Assembly: GCA_000621405.1 (NCBI GenBank)
Contig: JHYK01000019.1
Span: 1-51,124 of the forward strand
DNA: 51,124 nt
Reading direction: 5' to 3'
From: Lachnospiraceae bacterium AC3007
GTDB taxonomy: Bacteria; Bacillota; Clostridia; Lachnospirales; Lachnospiraceae
This document shows, piece by piece, positions 41,994 to 50,771 of the stretch; within the stretch, counting starts at the first letter, position 1, and the number at the start of each line of letters is the position of its first letter. The notes under the pieces were generated by a model. That model saw nothing but the letters and a program-made list of their open reading frames with translations, was not told the DNA's origin and ran no database searches. The position numbers and the translations under genes were made by a program.

Positions 41994-42705
41994 AGGCGGC
42001 ATCAACATACTGGCGATAGAAGCGTCATCGCTCGCATCCTCTGCTGCGGTGCTTTCTGATGATGTGATAAAGGCAGAGTCTTTTGTGTGCAATAAGCTGA
42101 CGCATTCAGAGACGCTGATGCCGATGATAGACAGGACGATATCGGATTCGGGCCTTACGATGCAGGATATGGATGCAGTAGCCGTGACAAAGGGACCGGG
42201 TTCTTTTACGGGACTCAGGATCGGATCCGCAACCGCGAAGGGTCTTGCCGAGGCGCTGGATATACCTGTTATAGAGGTTCCGACTGTAGACGCTCTGGCT
42301 ATGAACATGGCTTTCTTTGACGGTCTCATCGTCCCCCTGATGGATGCAAGGCGGAATGAGACCTATACCGGTATATATACTTTTGAAGGCGGCGAACTGA
42401 AAGTGATAAGGCCGCAGTGTGCACTCCCGCTGGCTGAGATCCTTGCCGATGTGAATGAGAGAGGAGTGAAGACCGTGTTCCTGGGAGACGGAGTGAAGGC
42501 ATTTGCTTCATCGATACAGGAGAACTGTCGTGTCCCCTTCATGTATGCGCCCGCAAGCCAGAGGCTTCAGAGGGCATCGAGCGTTGCGGTGCTGGCGCTT
42601 AAGTATCATGAAAAGGGACAGTACGTGGACGCAGGTGATCATGTGCCGACTTATCTCAGAGTGTCGCAGGCGGAGAGAGAAAGGGCAGCGCGGGGAGAGA
42701 CCTGA
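41983..42705 (+). CDS. tsaB: tRNA t6A dimerisation partner TsaB
   Basis: This 240-residue ASKHA-fold protein pairs with TsaD in t6A synthesis. It has ILAIEASS at the N-terminus and the VTKGPGSFTGLRIG motif. It lacks the metal-binding His pair seen in TsaD, as usual for TsaB. It overlaps tsaE and is followed directly by rimI. Confidence 0.94.
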   Translation: MKSEGGINILAIEASSLASSAAVLSDDVIKAESFVCNKLTHSETLMPMIDRTISDSGLTMQDMDAVAVTKGPGSFTGLRIGSATAKGLAEALDIPVIEVPTVDALAMNMAFFDGLIVPLMDARRNETYTGIYTFEGGELKVIRPQCALPLAEILADVNERGVKTVFLGDGVKAFASSIQENCRVPFMYAPASQRLQRASSVAVLALKYHEKGQYVDAGDHVPTYLRVSQAERERAARGET

Positions 42706-42706
42706 A

Positions 42707-43168
42707 ATGATCGTCTATGAGCGCATGCAAATGAATGACTGCGAAAGGGCAGCCGGGCTTGAGGGAGAGATCTTCGGAACGGATGCCTGGACTGCGGAGG
42801 ATTTTAAGGAGTCGCTCTGCTGTGATTATGCGGCTTATGTGGTCGCGCGAGACGATGAGACCGGAGAGATCATAGCCTGCGCCGGCGTGAGGAACATGTG
42901 CGGGGACGGAGATATCACCAATGTCCTCGTGGATAAGAGATACAGAAAGCAGGGCATTGCCGGGCATCTTCTTAATTACCTGATGGATGAAGGAAGAGCT
43001 ATCGGGGTGAAGAATTTCACTCTGGAAGTAAGGAGCTCTAATGCGAATGCCATAAAGCTGTACGAGAAGCTTGGTTTTATTTCCGAGGGCATACGGCCGG
43101 GATTCTACGACAACCCGAAGGAGGATGCCGTGATCTTCTGGAAGAGGGAAGGTTCACGGGAGACATGA
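42707..43168 (+). CDS. rimI: Ribosomal-protein-alanine N-acetyltransferase RimI
   Basis: This 153-residue GNAT acetyltransferase has the acetyl-CoA loop in YRKQGIAGHLL and the C-terminal NANAIKLYEKLGF motif. RimI acetylates the N-terminus of ribosomal protein S18 and often lies beside tsaB/tsaD, as here. The start is ATG 42707 after GGGGAGAGA, one base after the tsaB stop; the same frame stays open upstream inside tsaB but is not coding there. Confidence 0.9.
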   Translation: MIVYERMQMNDCERAAGLEGEIFGTDAWTAEDFKESLCCDYAAYVVARDDETGEIIACAGVRNMCGDGDITNVLVDKRYRKQGIAGHLLNYLMDEGRAIGVKNFTLEVRSSNANAIKLYEKLGFISEGIRPGFYDNPKEDAVIFWKREGSRET

Positions 43169-43171
43169 TCT

Positions 43172-44086
43172 ATGTTTGATGTAACGCTTTTGGGCACGGG
43201 AGGAATGATGCCCATGCCGTACAGATATCTGACGAGCCTGATGCTCAGGTACGGCGGCAACGGCATACTGATAGACTGCGGTGAGGCGACGCAGTGCGCG
43301 CTCCGCAAGAAGAGCCTTTCGCCCAAGGGCATAGATGCGATCTTATTTACTCACTACCATGCGGATCATGTGAGCGGACTGCCGGGGATGATGCTGTCCA
43401 TGGCAAATGCCGAACGTACTGAGCCCGTGCTTCTTGCAGGGCCCAAAGGACTGGAGAGGATAGTCCGATCCCTTCTCGTAATAGCACAGGGGCTGCCCTT
43501 TGAGATCAAGCTCATGGAGTACGGCGGGAGCGAGGAGGACTTTGATGTCTTCGGCATGCATGTGAAGGCGTTCAAGGTAAATCATAACGTGACCTGCTAC
43601 GGGTACTCCGTGACGGTGAAGAGAGCAGGGAGGTTCAATGCCGAAGAGGCAAAAAGGCTTGGCATACCGCTTGAATTCTGGAACCCTCTGCAGAAGGGAA
43701 ATACATGCCGCGGCGAGGACGGAAGCGTCTATACCCCGGATATGGTGATGGGTGAAGAAAGACGTGGACTGAAGGTGACCTATACAACGGACACCAGACC
43801 CACGAAGTCCATAGAGGTAAATGCCGCAGGATCCGATCTCTTCATATGCGAAGGGATGTACGGGGATCCGGCAGATGCAGGGAAGGCAAGAGAGAAGAAG
43901 CACATGATGTTTACGGAAGCGGCAGAGCTTGCGCGTTCTGCCGGGGTGCAGGAGCTGTGGCTGACTCACTACAGCCCTTCGCTCAACGATCCGAGAGAAT
44001 ATATCCATCTTGCAAGAGATATCTTTCCCGAGACTGCAGCATCAAAGGACGGGAGACATAAGGAGCTGAATTATGCAGAAGAATAG
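43172..44086 (+). CDS. rnz: Ribonuclease Z (metallo-beta-lactamase fold)
   Basis: This 304-residue zinc hydrolase probably trims tRNA 3' ends. It has the signature THYHADHVSGLPG, an early LLGTGGMMP strand, the Asp-containing YTTDTRPT, and the C-terminal LTHYSPS. Both tRNA genes in this window lack an encoded CCA, so 3' maturation by this enzyme would be needed for them. It follows rimI by 3 bases and overlaps the next gene by 14. Confidence 0.88.
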   Translation: MFDVTLLGTGGMMPMPYRYLTSLMLRYGGNGILIDCGEATQCALRKKSLSPKGIDAILFTHYHADHVSGLPGMMLSMANAERTEPVLLAGPKGLERIVRSLLVIAQGLPFEIKLMEYGGSEEDFDVFGMHVKAFKVNHNVTCYGYSVTVKRAGRFNAEEAKRLGIPLEFWNPLQKGNTCRGEDGSVYTPDMVMGEERRGLKVTYTTDTRPTKSIEVNAAGSDLFICEGMYGDPADAGKAREKKHMMFTEAAELARSAGVQELWLTHYSPSLNDPREYIHLARDIFPETAASKDGRHKELNYAEE

Positions 44087-44642
44087 TCCGGTAAAAACAG
44101 TGGTGGCGCTTGTAGTGCTTGCCGCCGCGGTGTTCGTGATCTTTTTGCTCGCGATCAAGACACCAGACAAAAAGCAGGAATCCGTGACGATCACGACTGC
44201 GACAAAGCAGCTGACGAAGGACTATGAGAAGGATTATCCTGCGACTCCGCGCACGGTGGTTACGGAATATGCGGAGATCACAAGATGCTTCTATGCAAGC
44301 GATACCGAGGAGGACCAGATACGCCCTCTTGCCATTCAGATGCGTCAGCTTTTTGATGATGAGCTGAATGCAAATCAGAGCTTTGATGATTTCTATGATT
44401 CACTCCGCTCCGAGATAGCGGTCTACAGAGATAAGAACAAGATCGTCTCCAGTTATTCGGTCTCGTCCAGCACGGACGTGAAATATACCAATAACGAATA
44501 CGGATCGCTGGCATCTCTTTACCTTACGCTGAACGTCAGGGAAGACGGCACGATAAATAAGATCAAGGAGCAGTTTGTATTAAGGCAGGATGCAGCAGGC
44601 CACTGGAAGATCCTGGGATGGGAGTACGTGGCTGATGAGTGA
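44073..44642 (+). CDS. Small membrane-anchored protein of unknown function
   Basis: This 189-residue protein has one N-terminal membrane helix (about residues 8-28) and no lipobox Cys. The rest is a polar outer domain of mixed alpha and beta character that ends [12 protein letters not shown], similar to NTF2-like or conjugal transfer-type outer domains. I do not recognise a defined family function. It is tightly packed in the t6A run: it overlaps rnz by 14 bases and tsaD by 8. Confidence 0.7.
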   Translation: MQKNSPVKTVVALVVLAAAVFVIFLLAIKTPDKKQESVTITTATKQLTKDYEKDYPATPRTVVTEYAEITRCFYASDTEEDQIRPLAIQMRQLFDDELNANQSFDDFYDSLRSEIAVYRDKNKIVSSYSVSSSTDVKYTNNEYGSLASLYLTLNVREDGTINKIKEQFVLRQDAAGHWKILGWEYVADE

Positions 44643-45672
44643 TGCCAAAGAGGCGCTGATCCTCGGTATCGAGAGCTCCTGCGATGAGACCGCAGCATCC
44701 GTGGTGAGAAGCGGAAGAGAAGTCCTCTCGAATGTCATCTATTCGCAGATAGACACGCATACGATATACGGCGGAGTGGTCCCGGAGATCGCATCGAGAA
44801 AGCATATCGAGGTCATAGTGCAGGTAGTAAAAAAAGCGCTTGCAGATGCCGGAATGACAGCAGAAGATATGGATGCCGTAGCCGTGACATACGGCCCCGG
44901 GCTTGTGGGACCGCTGCTCGTGGGTGTCTCCTATGCGAAGGCCTACGCTTACGGTATCGGAAGACCGCTTATCGGAGTGCATCATATAGAAGGACATATC
45001 GCGGCGAATTATATCGAGAATAAAGAGCTTGAGCCGCCGTTCATGTGCCTTGTGGTATCCGGCGGACACACTCATCTTGTGAATGTCCTGGGATACGGAG
45101 AGTATGAGATACTGGGACGCACTATGGATGATGCTGCCGGAGAAGCCTACGACAAGGTGGCAAGAGCCATAGGTCTCGGCTATCCGGGAGGACCCAAGAT
45201 AGATGAAGCCGCGCATTCCGGCGATCCCGAAGCGATAGCCTTCCCCAGAGCGCATGTGGAGGGAGAGGAATATGATTTTTCTTTCTCGGGGCTGAAGAGT
45301 TCGGTGCTTAATTATCTGAACTCTCTGGAGATGAAGGGTGAGACTGCGGTAACAGCGGACGTCGCAGCTTCCTTTCAGGCAGCGGTCGTGGATGTGCTTG
45401 TAGGGAATACAATGCTCGCCGCCGAAAGGCATGGCACAAAGAAGCTTGCGATAGCAGGAGGGGTCGCATCAAATTCGGCGCTCAGAGCCGCGATGGAGCA
45501 GGCCTGCGCCGACAGGGGAATTGAGTTTTACAGACCGTCACCCAAGCTCTGTACGGATAACGGGGCCATGATAGCGGGGGCGGCTTATCATAAATATCTG
45601 CGGGGTGATTTTGCTCCGCTTTCGCTGAATGCGGTACCGAATCTTCCGCTTCCGTCAGTAAAGCAAAACTGA
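44635..45672 (+). CDS. tsaD: tRNA t6A transferase TsaD
   Basis: This 345-residue enzyme transfers threonylcarbamoyl to A37 of ANN-decoding tRNAs. It begins [16 protein letters not shown] and has the metal site [10 protein letters not shown] (His pair), the SGGHTHLV motif and [10 protein letters not shown]. The ATG at 44635 gives the normal start and overlaps the preceding gene's stop; an in-frame ATG at 44590 adds 15 atypical residues. With tsaE and tsaB it completes the dedicated t6A set here, apart from tsaC. Confidence 0.96.
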   Translation: MSDAKEALILGIESSCDETAASVVRSGREVLSNVIYSQIDTHTIYGGVVPEIASRKHIEVIVQVVKKALADAGMTAEDMDAVAVTYGPGLVGPLLVGVSYAKAYAYGIGRPLIGVHHIEGHIAANYIENKELEPPFMCLVVSGGHTHLVNVLGYGEYEILGRTMDDAAGEAYDKVARAIGLGYPGGPKIDEAAHSGDPEAIAFPRAHVEGEEYDFSFSGLKSSVLNYLNSLEMKGETAVTADVAASFQAAVVDVLVGNTMLAAERHGTKKLAIAGGVASNSALRAAMEQACADRGIEFYRPSPKLCTDNGAMIAGAAYHKYLRGDFAPLSLNAVPNLPLPSVKQN

Positions 45673-45745
45673 GAGGAATCCCGGGGCTGAAGATCAAGCG
45701 ATGCCGGCAGGCGAAAAGATCAGTGACAGGATAAAGGACGGAGTT

Positions 45746-46738
45746 ATGAGAGAAAAGACACCGAAACTTTATATCGTGATCCCGTGTTACAACGAGGAAG
45801 AGATACTGAATGAATCTCTGGATATCTTAACCGGGAAAGTGGGAAGGCTTGTAAGCGAAGGGAAGGTCACTTCAGACAGCAGGGTTGTCTGCGTGGATGA
45901 CGGATCAAAAGATTCGACCTGGGATATCATAGCAAAAAGGGCTGCATCCGATGACGTGATCCTGGGACTGAAGTTCAGCAGGAACTACGGCCATCAGAAT
46001 GCCATTCTTGCAGGCATGCTTGAATCAAGAGATATCGCCGACTGTGTCGTGACGATAGATGCGGATCTGCAGCAGGACATCGAAGCGCTCGATGATTTCC
46101 TCGGCAAGTACATGGAAGGCTGCGATATCGTGTACGGTGTAAGAAATGACAGAGATACAGATAAGGCCGGCAAGAAGATCACGGCCGAAGGTTTCTATAA
46201 GCTGATGAGGATGCTCGGGGCGGACGTGCTGCCGAACAGCGCGGACTACAGGCTGCTCTCTTCCAAGGCGCTGAAGGCGCTTTCGGAATATCCGGAATCA
46301 AATCTTTTTCTCAGAGGCCTGATCCCTACGATGGGATTCAAGTCGGGCGTCGTATATTTTGATGTAAAGGACAGGACCGGCGGACAGTCAAAGTATACGC
46401 TGAAGAAGATGCTGAGCCTTGCGCTCAGCGGGATCACGTCAATGAGTACGAGACCTCTGGAACTGATCCTTTTTATCGGGAGTATGTTCTGTATCCTGGC
46501 TCTTGTGATATTCATCACGGCCATTGTCGACTGGGCGCGCGGAATGGTGGTAGCAGGATGGACCACGACCGTGGCGCTGCTGTGTCTTATCGGCGGCATG
46601 AACCTTCTTACGAACGGTATCGTGGGACTGTATGTGGGAAAGGCATATATTGAAGTAAAGCACAGACCCAGATACATCCTGGACCAGGCTATTTGGGACG
46701 GCGGGAAGAAGCCGGATGAAGATGAAGGACAGGCTTAA
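45746..46738 (+). CDS. Family 2 glycosyltransferase (GtrB/DPM1-like)
   Basis: This 330-residue membrane protein has a cytoplasmic GT-A domain: LYIVIPCYNEEEIL, then VCVDDGSKDSTWDI, the DXD-like TIDADLQQD and a QRRY-type region. Two C-terminal membrane helices follow. It probably loads a sugar onto a polyprenyl phosphate, which the polytopic protein encoded next could use. The ATG at 45746 has AAAGGA 7 bases upstream; an in-frame ATG at 45701 is less well supported. The next gene overlaps its end by 23 bases, which supports a functional pair. Confidence 0.88.
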   Translation: MREKTPKLYIVIPCYNEEEILNESLDILTGKVGRLVSEGKVTSDSRVVCVDDGSKDSTWDIIAKRAASDDVILGLKFSRNYGHQNAILAGMLESRDIADCVVTIDADLQQDIEALDDFLGKYMEGCDIVYGVRNDRDTDKAGKKITAEGFYKLMRMLGADVLPNSADYRLLSSKALKALSEYPESNLFLRGLIPTMGFKSGVVYFDVKDRTGGQSKYTLKKMLSLALSGITSMSTRPLELILFIGSMFCILALVIFITAIVDWARGMVVAGWTTTVALLCLIGGMNLLTNGIVGLYVGKAYIEVKHRPRYILDQAIWDGGKKPDEDEGQA

Positions 46739-48251
46739 GGGCGCATTAAAAGATCCCGTAAGAGTTTTCGGTATAGCGATGATCATCTTCGTGATCATCT
46801 GCTACAACGTCCTTATCCTGCATAACGGCTACAGGTTTTTGAACGCTGATGATTCTTCGGAGCTCGTGCTCGCGCGTATCCTTGCATCGGAGCACGGTAT
46901 CCTCTCAAAAAACTGGCTTTATTCATCGGAACTCCGCGTGTTCAATACGAATCTTGTATTTGCTCCGATGTTCATGCTCTTTTCTTCCTGGAGCGCAGTC
47001 AGGGCTGTCGGCGGAAGCATCCTTCTTTTGCTGTACGTTGTATCGTACATCCTTATTCCGTATGCATGGAGATATGATCCGAAGTTTTTCTATGCGACGG
47101 CTTTTATTCTCATAATGCCTTTTGCAAATCCCTGGTATTTCTTCGGTCTCAAGATGTACTATATCCCGCATGTATTTATTTCCTTTGTGTCATTTGCTCT
47201 GCTGGGGTGCATATATCACAGCGCTGATATGCGGCGCGCTGCCTTGCCGGGAGCATTCCTTATTGTGTTTGCTTTTGTGGCAGGACTCGGAGGTGCAAGG
47301 TCTTTGGAGTACACTTATGCGCCTTTGCTTCTTGCGGCGCTCATGTCCGCCATATCTGAAAAGAAGAGCAGGCGGGCGCTTTTATTTACAGTGGCAGCAG
47401 CAGCTTCTTCGGCAGCGGGATATCTGATCAACGACCGCGTGCTTTCCGGGATCTATTCTTTCCATTCGTACGCAAACGTATCCTTCATAAGACTTACCTT
47501 TGAAAAGCTGGAGTGGGCGCTTGACTGCGTGCTGGCTTCTTTCGGATATGTGATAGGTGAGTATTTCATAAGCTTCGGCGGAATCTGCAATACACTTGCA
47601 TTTTTGATGACGGTCTTATTCTTCGCATCATTTTTCATGCTCTATAAAAAGCGCGGAGAGCTCGGCGATGCAGGGAAATATATGTATTATTTTGCGACAG
47701 TGACTTTTGCGCTCAATACTTTCCTTATGGTGACGGGACAGAACGACGAGTACGCGGACAGATTCATAGCCATCGGAATGGTGCCGTCGATCATGCTCAT
47801 AGATCTTGTGATAAAGACATATTTTGATGATGAGAAGAAACGGCGGATAGCCGGGATCGTTGTTATTTTCTTCTTCCTTCTCGTTGGGGCGAAGGGATAT
47901 GTGGATCTGCTGCACGTGGCCGGTAACGGCGAAAGGCTCGGATATATCGGCTTCCTTGAGGATGCGGGATATGATCACGGGTATGCGACTTTTTGGAATG
48001 CAAATATCACGACGGAGATGTCCGACGGAAAGATAAACATGACGTCGCTCGATCCGAATGCCGAAAAGCCTGTGATCTTCAGATGGCTTACCGATAAGAG
48101 ACTTATCGATGAAGATCAGGGGAAAGCTTTTCTTTTGCTGACAAGCGATGAGAAGGGCATGTATGAAGGAAGCGAGCCGGTGTACAGCGACGAGTATTTC
48201 AGCGTGTACGATATAGATAAAAGTGAGATAGACCCCGGGGAGCAGGATTAG
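46716..48251 (+). CDS. Polytopic membrane protein, probable GT-C glycosyltransferase partner
   Basis: This 511-residue protein has about ten hydrophobic segments and an early acidic loop with NADDSSELVLARIL, which resembles the first outer loop of GT-C enzymes that use lipid-linked sugars. A soluble C-terminal tail follows. It overlaps the GtrB-like gene by 23 bases, so it probably uses that enzyme's product to modify a surface glycan or lipid. No exact family can be named from the sequence alone. Confidence 0.65.
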   Translation: MKMKDRLKGALKDPVRVFGIAMIIFVIICYNVLILHNGYRFLNADDSSELVLARILASEHGILSKNWLYSSELRVFNTNLVFAPMFMLFSSWSAVRAVGGSILLLLYVVSYILIPYAWRYDPKFFYATAFILIMPFANPWYFFGLKMYYIPHVFISFVSFALLGCIYHSADMRRAALPGAFLIVFAFVAGLGGARSLEYTYAPLLLAALMSAISEKKSRRALLFTVAAAASSAAGYLINDRVLSGIYSFHSYANVSFIRLTFEKLEWALDCVLASFGYVIGEYFISFGGICNTLAFLMTVLFFASFFMLYKKRGELGDAGKYMYYFATVTFALNTFLMVTGQNDEYADRFIAIGMVPSIMLIDLVIKTYFDDEKKRRIAGIVVIFFFLLVGAKGYVDLLHVAGNGERLGYIGFLEDAGYDHGYATFWNANITTEMSDGKINMTSLDPNAEKPVIFRWLTDKRLIDEDQGKAFLLLTSDEKGMYEGSEPVYSDEYFSVYDIDKSEIDPGEQD

Positions 48252-48349
48252 TCCGGAGCAGAATAATATGCACGGTGAGAAGTTTTTGTTCGGAGTACAA
48301 AGTATAGGTCCGGCCGTTACAAGAGGCTGTGGTGTGGAGGTGCGATGAC

Positions 48350-49087
48350 ATGAGATGCGCTGCCGTGATCCTCGCAGGAGGATCGGGAAAAAGAATGGGC
48401 ACGGCTGTCCCGAAGCAGTATATGGAGATCAGCGGGAAACCTGTGCTCAGTTATTCGCTGAAGACTTTTTCCGAGTCGGAGCTCGTGGATGAGATAATCG
48501 TAGTCGCGGGAGAGGGATATGTGGAGAAGGTGCAGAATGATATCGTGGATCTGTACGGATTCCACAAGGTGTCTTCAGTGATAAAGGGCGGCGCTGAGAG
48601 ATATCATTCGGTCGCGAGGGGGCTTGAGGCATTGTCCGATAAGACGGACTATGTTTTTATTCACGACGGAGCAAGGCCTTTTGTCTCAGCGCACACGATA
48701 GAGAGATGCCTGCATTATGCAGTGAAATTCAGAGCTTCAGTGGCAGCGGTACCGTCGAAGGACACGGTCAAGATCGCCGATGACGACAGCATGATACAGC
48801 AGACTCCTGACAGGGCGCATGTGTGGCTGGTGCAGACACCGCAGACTTTTGAATATCTTATGATAAGGGATGCATACAGGAGACTCGGAGACGACGAGGA
48901 CAGACTTCGCGCTGCCGGGATAGCGGTGACCGATGACACGATGGTAGCAAAGATGTATGCGGATGTGGATGCGCGTCTCGTCGAGAGCAGTTACGATAAT
49001 ATCAAGATCACGACACCGGAGGATATACAGACTGCAGAGATGATCTGCGGGAGGATTTTCGGCGATGACAAAGGCGGGATTACTTGA
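48350..49087 (+). CDS. ispD: 2-C-methyl-D-erythritol 4-phosphate cytidylyltransferase
   Basis: This 245-residue enzyme of the non-mevalonate isoprenoid pathway couples MEP to CTP. It has the nucleotide-binding AAVILAGGSGKRMG, KQYMEISGKPV and HDGARPF motifs. The ATG at 48350 lies 9 bases after GGAGG; an in-frame ATG at 48329 is inside the leader. The domain order rules out an IspDF fusion. The minus-strand HTH/Uma2 gene converges on it, with only 26 bases between the two and no clear terminator. Confidence 0.95.
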   Translation: MRCAAVILAGGSGKRMGTAVPKQYMEISGKPVLSYSLKTFSESELVDEIIVVAGEGYVEKVQNDIVDLYGFHKVSSVIKGGAERYHSVARGLEALSDKTDYVFIHDGARPFVSAHTIERCLHYAVKFRASVAAVPSKDTVKIADDDSMIQQTPDRAHVWLVQTPQTFEYLMIRDAYRRLGDDEDRLRAAGIAVTDDTMVAKMYADVDARLVESSYDNIKITTPEDIQTAEMICGRIFGDDKGGIT

Positions 49088-49113
49088 TCCGCCCAGATCC
49101 TTCATCAGATATA

Positions 49114-49887
49114 CTAGAAAAGAAACTTAACGTATTCAGATATCTCCTCGAAGTCTATGATGCATTCGTTATCATATATAGAGACCGGGACTTTTGCATT
49201 GAAACCATATACAAATACATCCGGTTCTTCTCCAAATATATGAACTATGATCTTCTTTCTGTCGGGATCGACCATCCAGTATTCACGCACTCCGGCAGCC
49301 TCATATTTCGCCGTTTTTATATTCATATCTCTTTTGCGGGATGAGGGAGAGATAACCTCCAGAACGAAATCGGGTGCGCCGACAGATCTGTCTTTTTTGA
49401 TCCTGTTTCGATCGCATATTATAAAGAAGTCCGGTTCGACAAGTGTTTTATTATCTTCTTCTCCGTCAAGCTGCACATCGGAAGGAGCCAGCATTGGGAC
49501 ACAATCTCCTTTGTGTTCGGCAATATAATTTGATACAGCCATGAAGATCTTGCCGGCTATAAGCTGATGCAGGTTGGAAGGGGCCTCCATGTAATAAAAA
49601 CTGCCGTCTATCAGTTCGTATCTTTCATCGTCCGGGAGATCCGCATAGTCATCTATCGTATAATCCCCCTGTGTCTTTCCCGAGGGAAGCAGATGTGGAT
49701 CGTGTAAGATCTGAACATCATCTCCCAAAACTGCTTCCAGAGCCAGTATGGTGTCATGGCGGGGGTTAGTGGTCACACCGCTTAAAACCTTTTGGACGGT
49801 GGCAAGGGGCACCTTGGACATATCGGCTATATCCTGATAAGTAAGATGTAACTCATCCTTTCTTTTTCTCATTTTTTCGATCGTCAT
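49114..49887 (-). CDS. HTH-Uma2 family protein
   Basis: This 257-residue protein is encoded on the minus strand. The first 65 residues form a helix-turn-helix of the XRE/lambda-repressor type (LTYQDIADMSKVPLATVQKV). The rest is an Uma2/DUF820 domain of the PD-(D/E)XK nuclease fold, with VEPDFFIICD and the FVLEVISPSS catalytic-like strand, then KYEAAGVREYWMVDP. Such domains are widespread, often in many copies per genome, and their cellular role is unclear. The ATG (complement of 49885-49887) has AAAGGACAG upstream; in-frame starts further 5' lack one. A perfect 10-bp palindrome at 49942 lies in the probable promoter and could be its own operator. It is the only clear minus-strand gene in the window. 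Confidence 0.82.
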   Translation of the reverse strand: MTIEKMRKRKDELHLTYQDIADMSKVPLATVQKVLSGVTTNPRHDTILALEAVLGDDVQILHDPHLLPSGKTQGDYTIDDYADLPDDERYELIDGSFYYMEAPSNLHQLIAGKIFMAVSNYIAEHKGDCVPMLAPSDVQLDGEEDNKTLVEPDFFIICDRNRIKKDRSVGAPDFVLEVISPSSRKRDMNIKTAKYEAAGVREYWMVDPDRKKIIVHIFGEEPDVFVYGFNAKVPVSIYDNECIIDFEEISEYVKFLF

Positions 49888-49941
49888 ATATTTCTGTCCT
49901 TTGTTATATACCTTAAACGGAAACATCATAATAGTAGCACA

Positions 49942-49951
49942 CCATATATGG
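49942..49951 (-). promoter_or_regulatory. Palindrome upstream of the HTH-Uma2 gene, possible operator
   Basis: CCATATATGG is a perfect 10-bp palindrome 54 bases upstream of the start codon. On the minus strand a TATTAT, a possible -10 box, lies just downstream of it. An XRE-like repressor commonly binds such a site near its own promoter; this is inference. Confidence 0.35.
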
Positions 49952-50009
49952 AAATACAAATCCAAATATGAGAAATATCGAAAAACGCAAGAAACGTTAT
50001 CAGTTTTAG

Positions 50010-50038
50010 TTGACAGCAGGAGGTGGATTTGCTATAGT
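50010..50038 (+). promoter_or_regulatory. Promoter of the tRNA-Ser genes
   Basis: TTGACA (50010-50015) and TATAGT (50033-50038) are 17 bases apart. A short GC-rich hairpin (CGCTC / GAGCG, 50046-50060) with a T-rich tail follows within 10 bases of the expected start, reminiscent of the glnN and asnB leaders. Confidence 0.75.
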
Positions 50039-50098
50039 AGAAAAACGCTCGCCCTGAGCGGTTGTTTTTGTGTGCACTCGGGTGTCGCGGCATATAAT

Positions 50099-50184
50099 GG
50101 AGAGGTATCGAAGTGGTCATAACGAGGCGGTCTTGAAAACCGTTTGGCGGCAACGCCACATGGGTTCGAATCCCATCCTCTCCG
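50099..50184 (+). tRNA. tRNA-Ser (anticodon TGA)
   Basis: This is an 86-base gene with a 7-bp acceptor stem GGAGAGG / CCTCTCC, discriminator G, anticodon loop CTTGAAA (TGA), a long variable arm typical of serine tRNA, and the T-loop GGGTTCGAATCCC. CCA is not encoded. It reads UCA and, by wobble, UCG. Confidence 0.95.
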
Positions 50185-50186
50185 TG

Positions 50187-50241
50187 GAGTTTTAATTCGA
50201 AGAATTAAAACTCTGCAATTTCCATACTTCGTATGGAAATT
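50187..50241 (+). repeat. Two perfect palindromes between the tRNA genes
   Basis: GAGTTTTAATTC / GAATTAAAACTC (50187-50213) is a 12-bp stem with loop GAA. AATTTCCATAC / GTATGGAAATT (50217-50241) is an 11-bp stem with loop TTC. Neither has a T-run. They may serve as processing signals or be members of the short palindrome family. Confidence 0.75.
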
Positions 50242-50280
50242 AAGGGATAACAGAACAGAGCCGTTTTTATTCAGAGACTT

Positions 50281-50370
50281 GGAGAAGTACCCAAGATGGC
50301 TGAAGGGACACCCCTGGAAAGGGTGCAGGTCGTTAATAGCGGCGCGAGGGTTCAAATCCCTCCTTCTCCG
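50281..50370 (+). tRNA. tRNA-Ser (anticodon GGA)
   Basis: This is a 90-base gene with acceptor stem GGAGAAG / CTTCTCC, discriminator G, anticodon loop CTGGAAA (GGA), a long variable arm, and the T-loop GGGTTCAAATCCC. CCA is not encoded. It reads UCC and UCU. It is probably co-transcribed with the upstream tRNA-Ser. Confidence 0.95.
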
Positions 50371-50372
50371 TA

Positions 50373-50409
50373 GGGTGCTTGCACCCGATCAAGCTGCGAT
50401 AGCAGCTTG
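50373..50409 (+). repeat. Two small palindromes after tRNA-Ser(GGA)
   Basis: GGGTGC-TT-GCACCC (50373-50386) and CAAGCTGC-GATA-GCAGCTTG (50390-50409) are perfect inverted repeats with minimal loops and no T-run. Confidence 0.65.
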
Positions 50410-50771
50410 CAGTATAGCACTATGAACCTTGAAAACTGAACAGCAATGCAGCTTTGAAAGAAGAAAACACAGACAAACCAAAGTTGATTCCTTATTTACA
50501 GAGTAGAAATACTCAGCAGAATGACGGAAAGCGGAGCTTAAATAAAAGAAGCGACAGCGGATCTTGGGAGAGATCTTAAGATCGACATCATCTGTGACAG
50601 AGGAAGACTTAAGAAAAGGGCGAAAGCCCACTACAAACAGAGCAAACCTCGAAAAAGCGATGCTTTTTCTCGGTGTTTGGCTTCGCCAAACACATATGCT
50701 CAAAAGCATGCATGTGTGAGCGAGCTCCCACAGCAAGTTTTTCGCATATGAATTTTGTTCTGAATGTATCA
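50410..50771 (+). promoter_or_regulatory. rRNA operon leader
   Basis: This is a 362-base non-coding region before the 16S gene. It includes CTTGAAAACTGAAC, a stretch common around clostridial rRNA genes. A weak promoter candidate is TTGATT (50484-50489) with AATACT (50508-50513), 18 bases apart. Hairpins at 50651-50669 (GAAAAAGC / GCTTTTTC) and 50673-50693 (GTGTTTGG / CCAAACAC, loop CTTCG) are probably processing or antitermination structures. No gene is seen. Confidence 0.55.

Noticed and set aside
50093-50098. Perfect TATAAT directly before tRNA-Ser(TGA)
   Set aside because: It ends at the base before the mature tRNA; a start 7 bases later would fall inside the tRNA. The promoter at 50010-50038 fits better.
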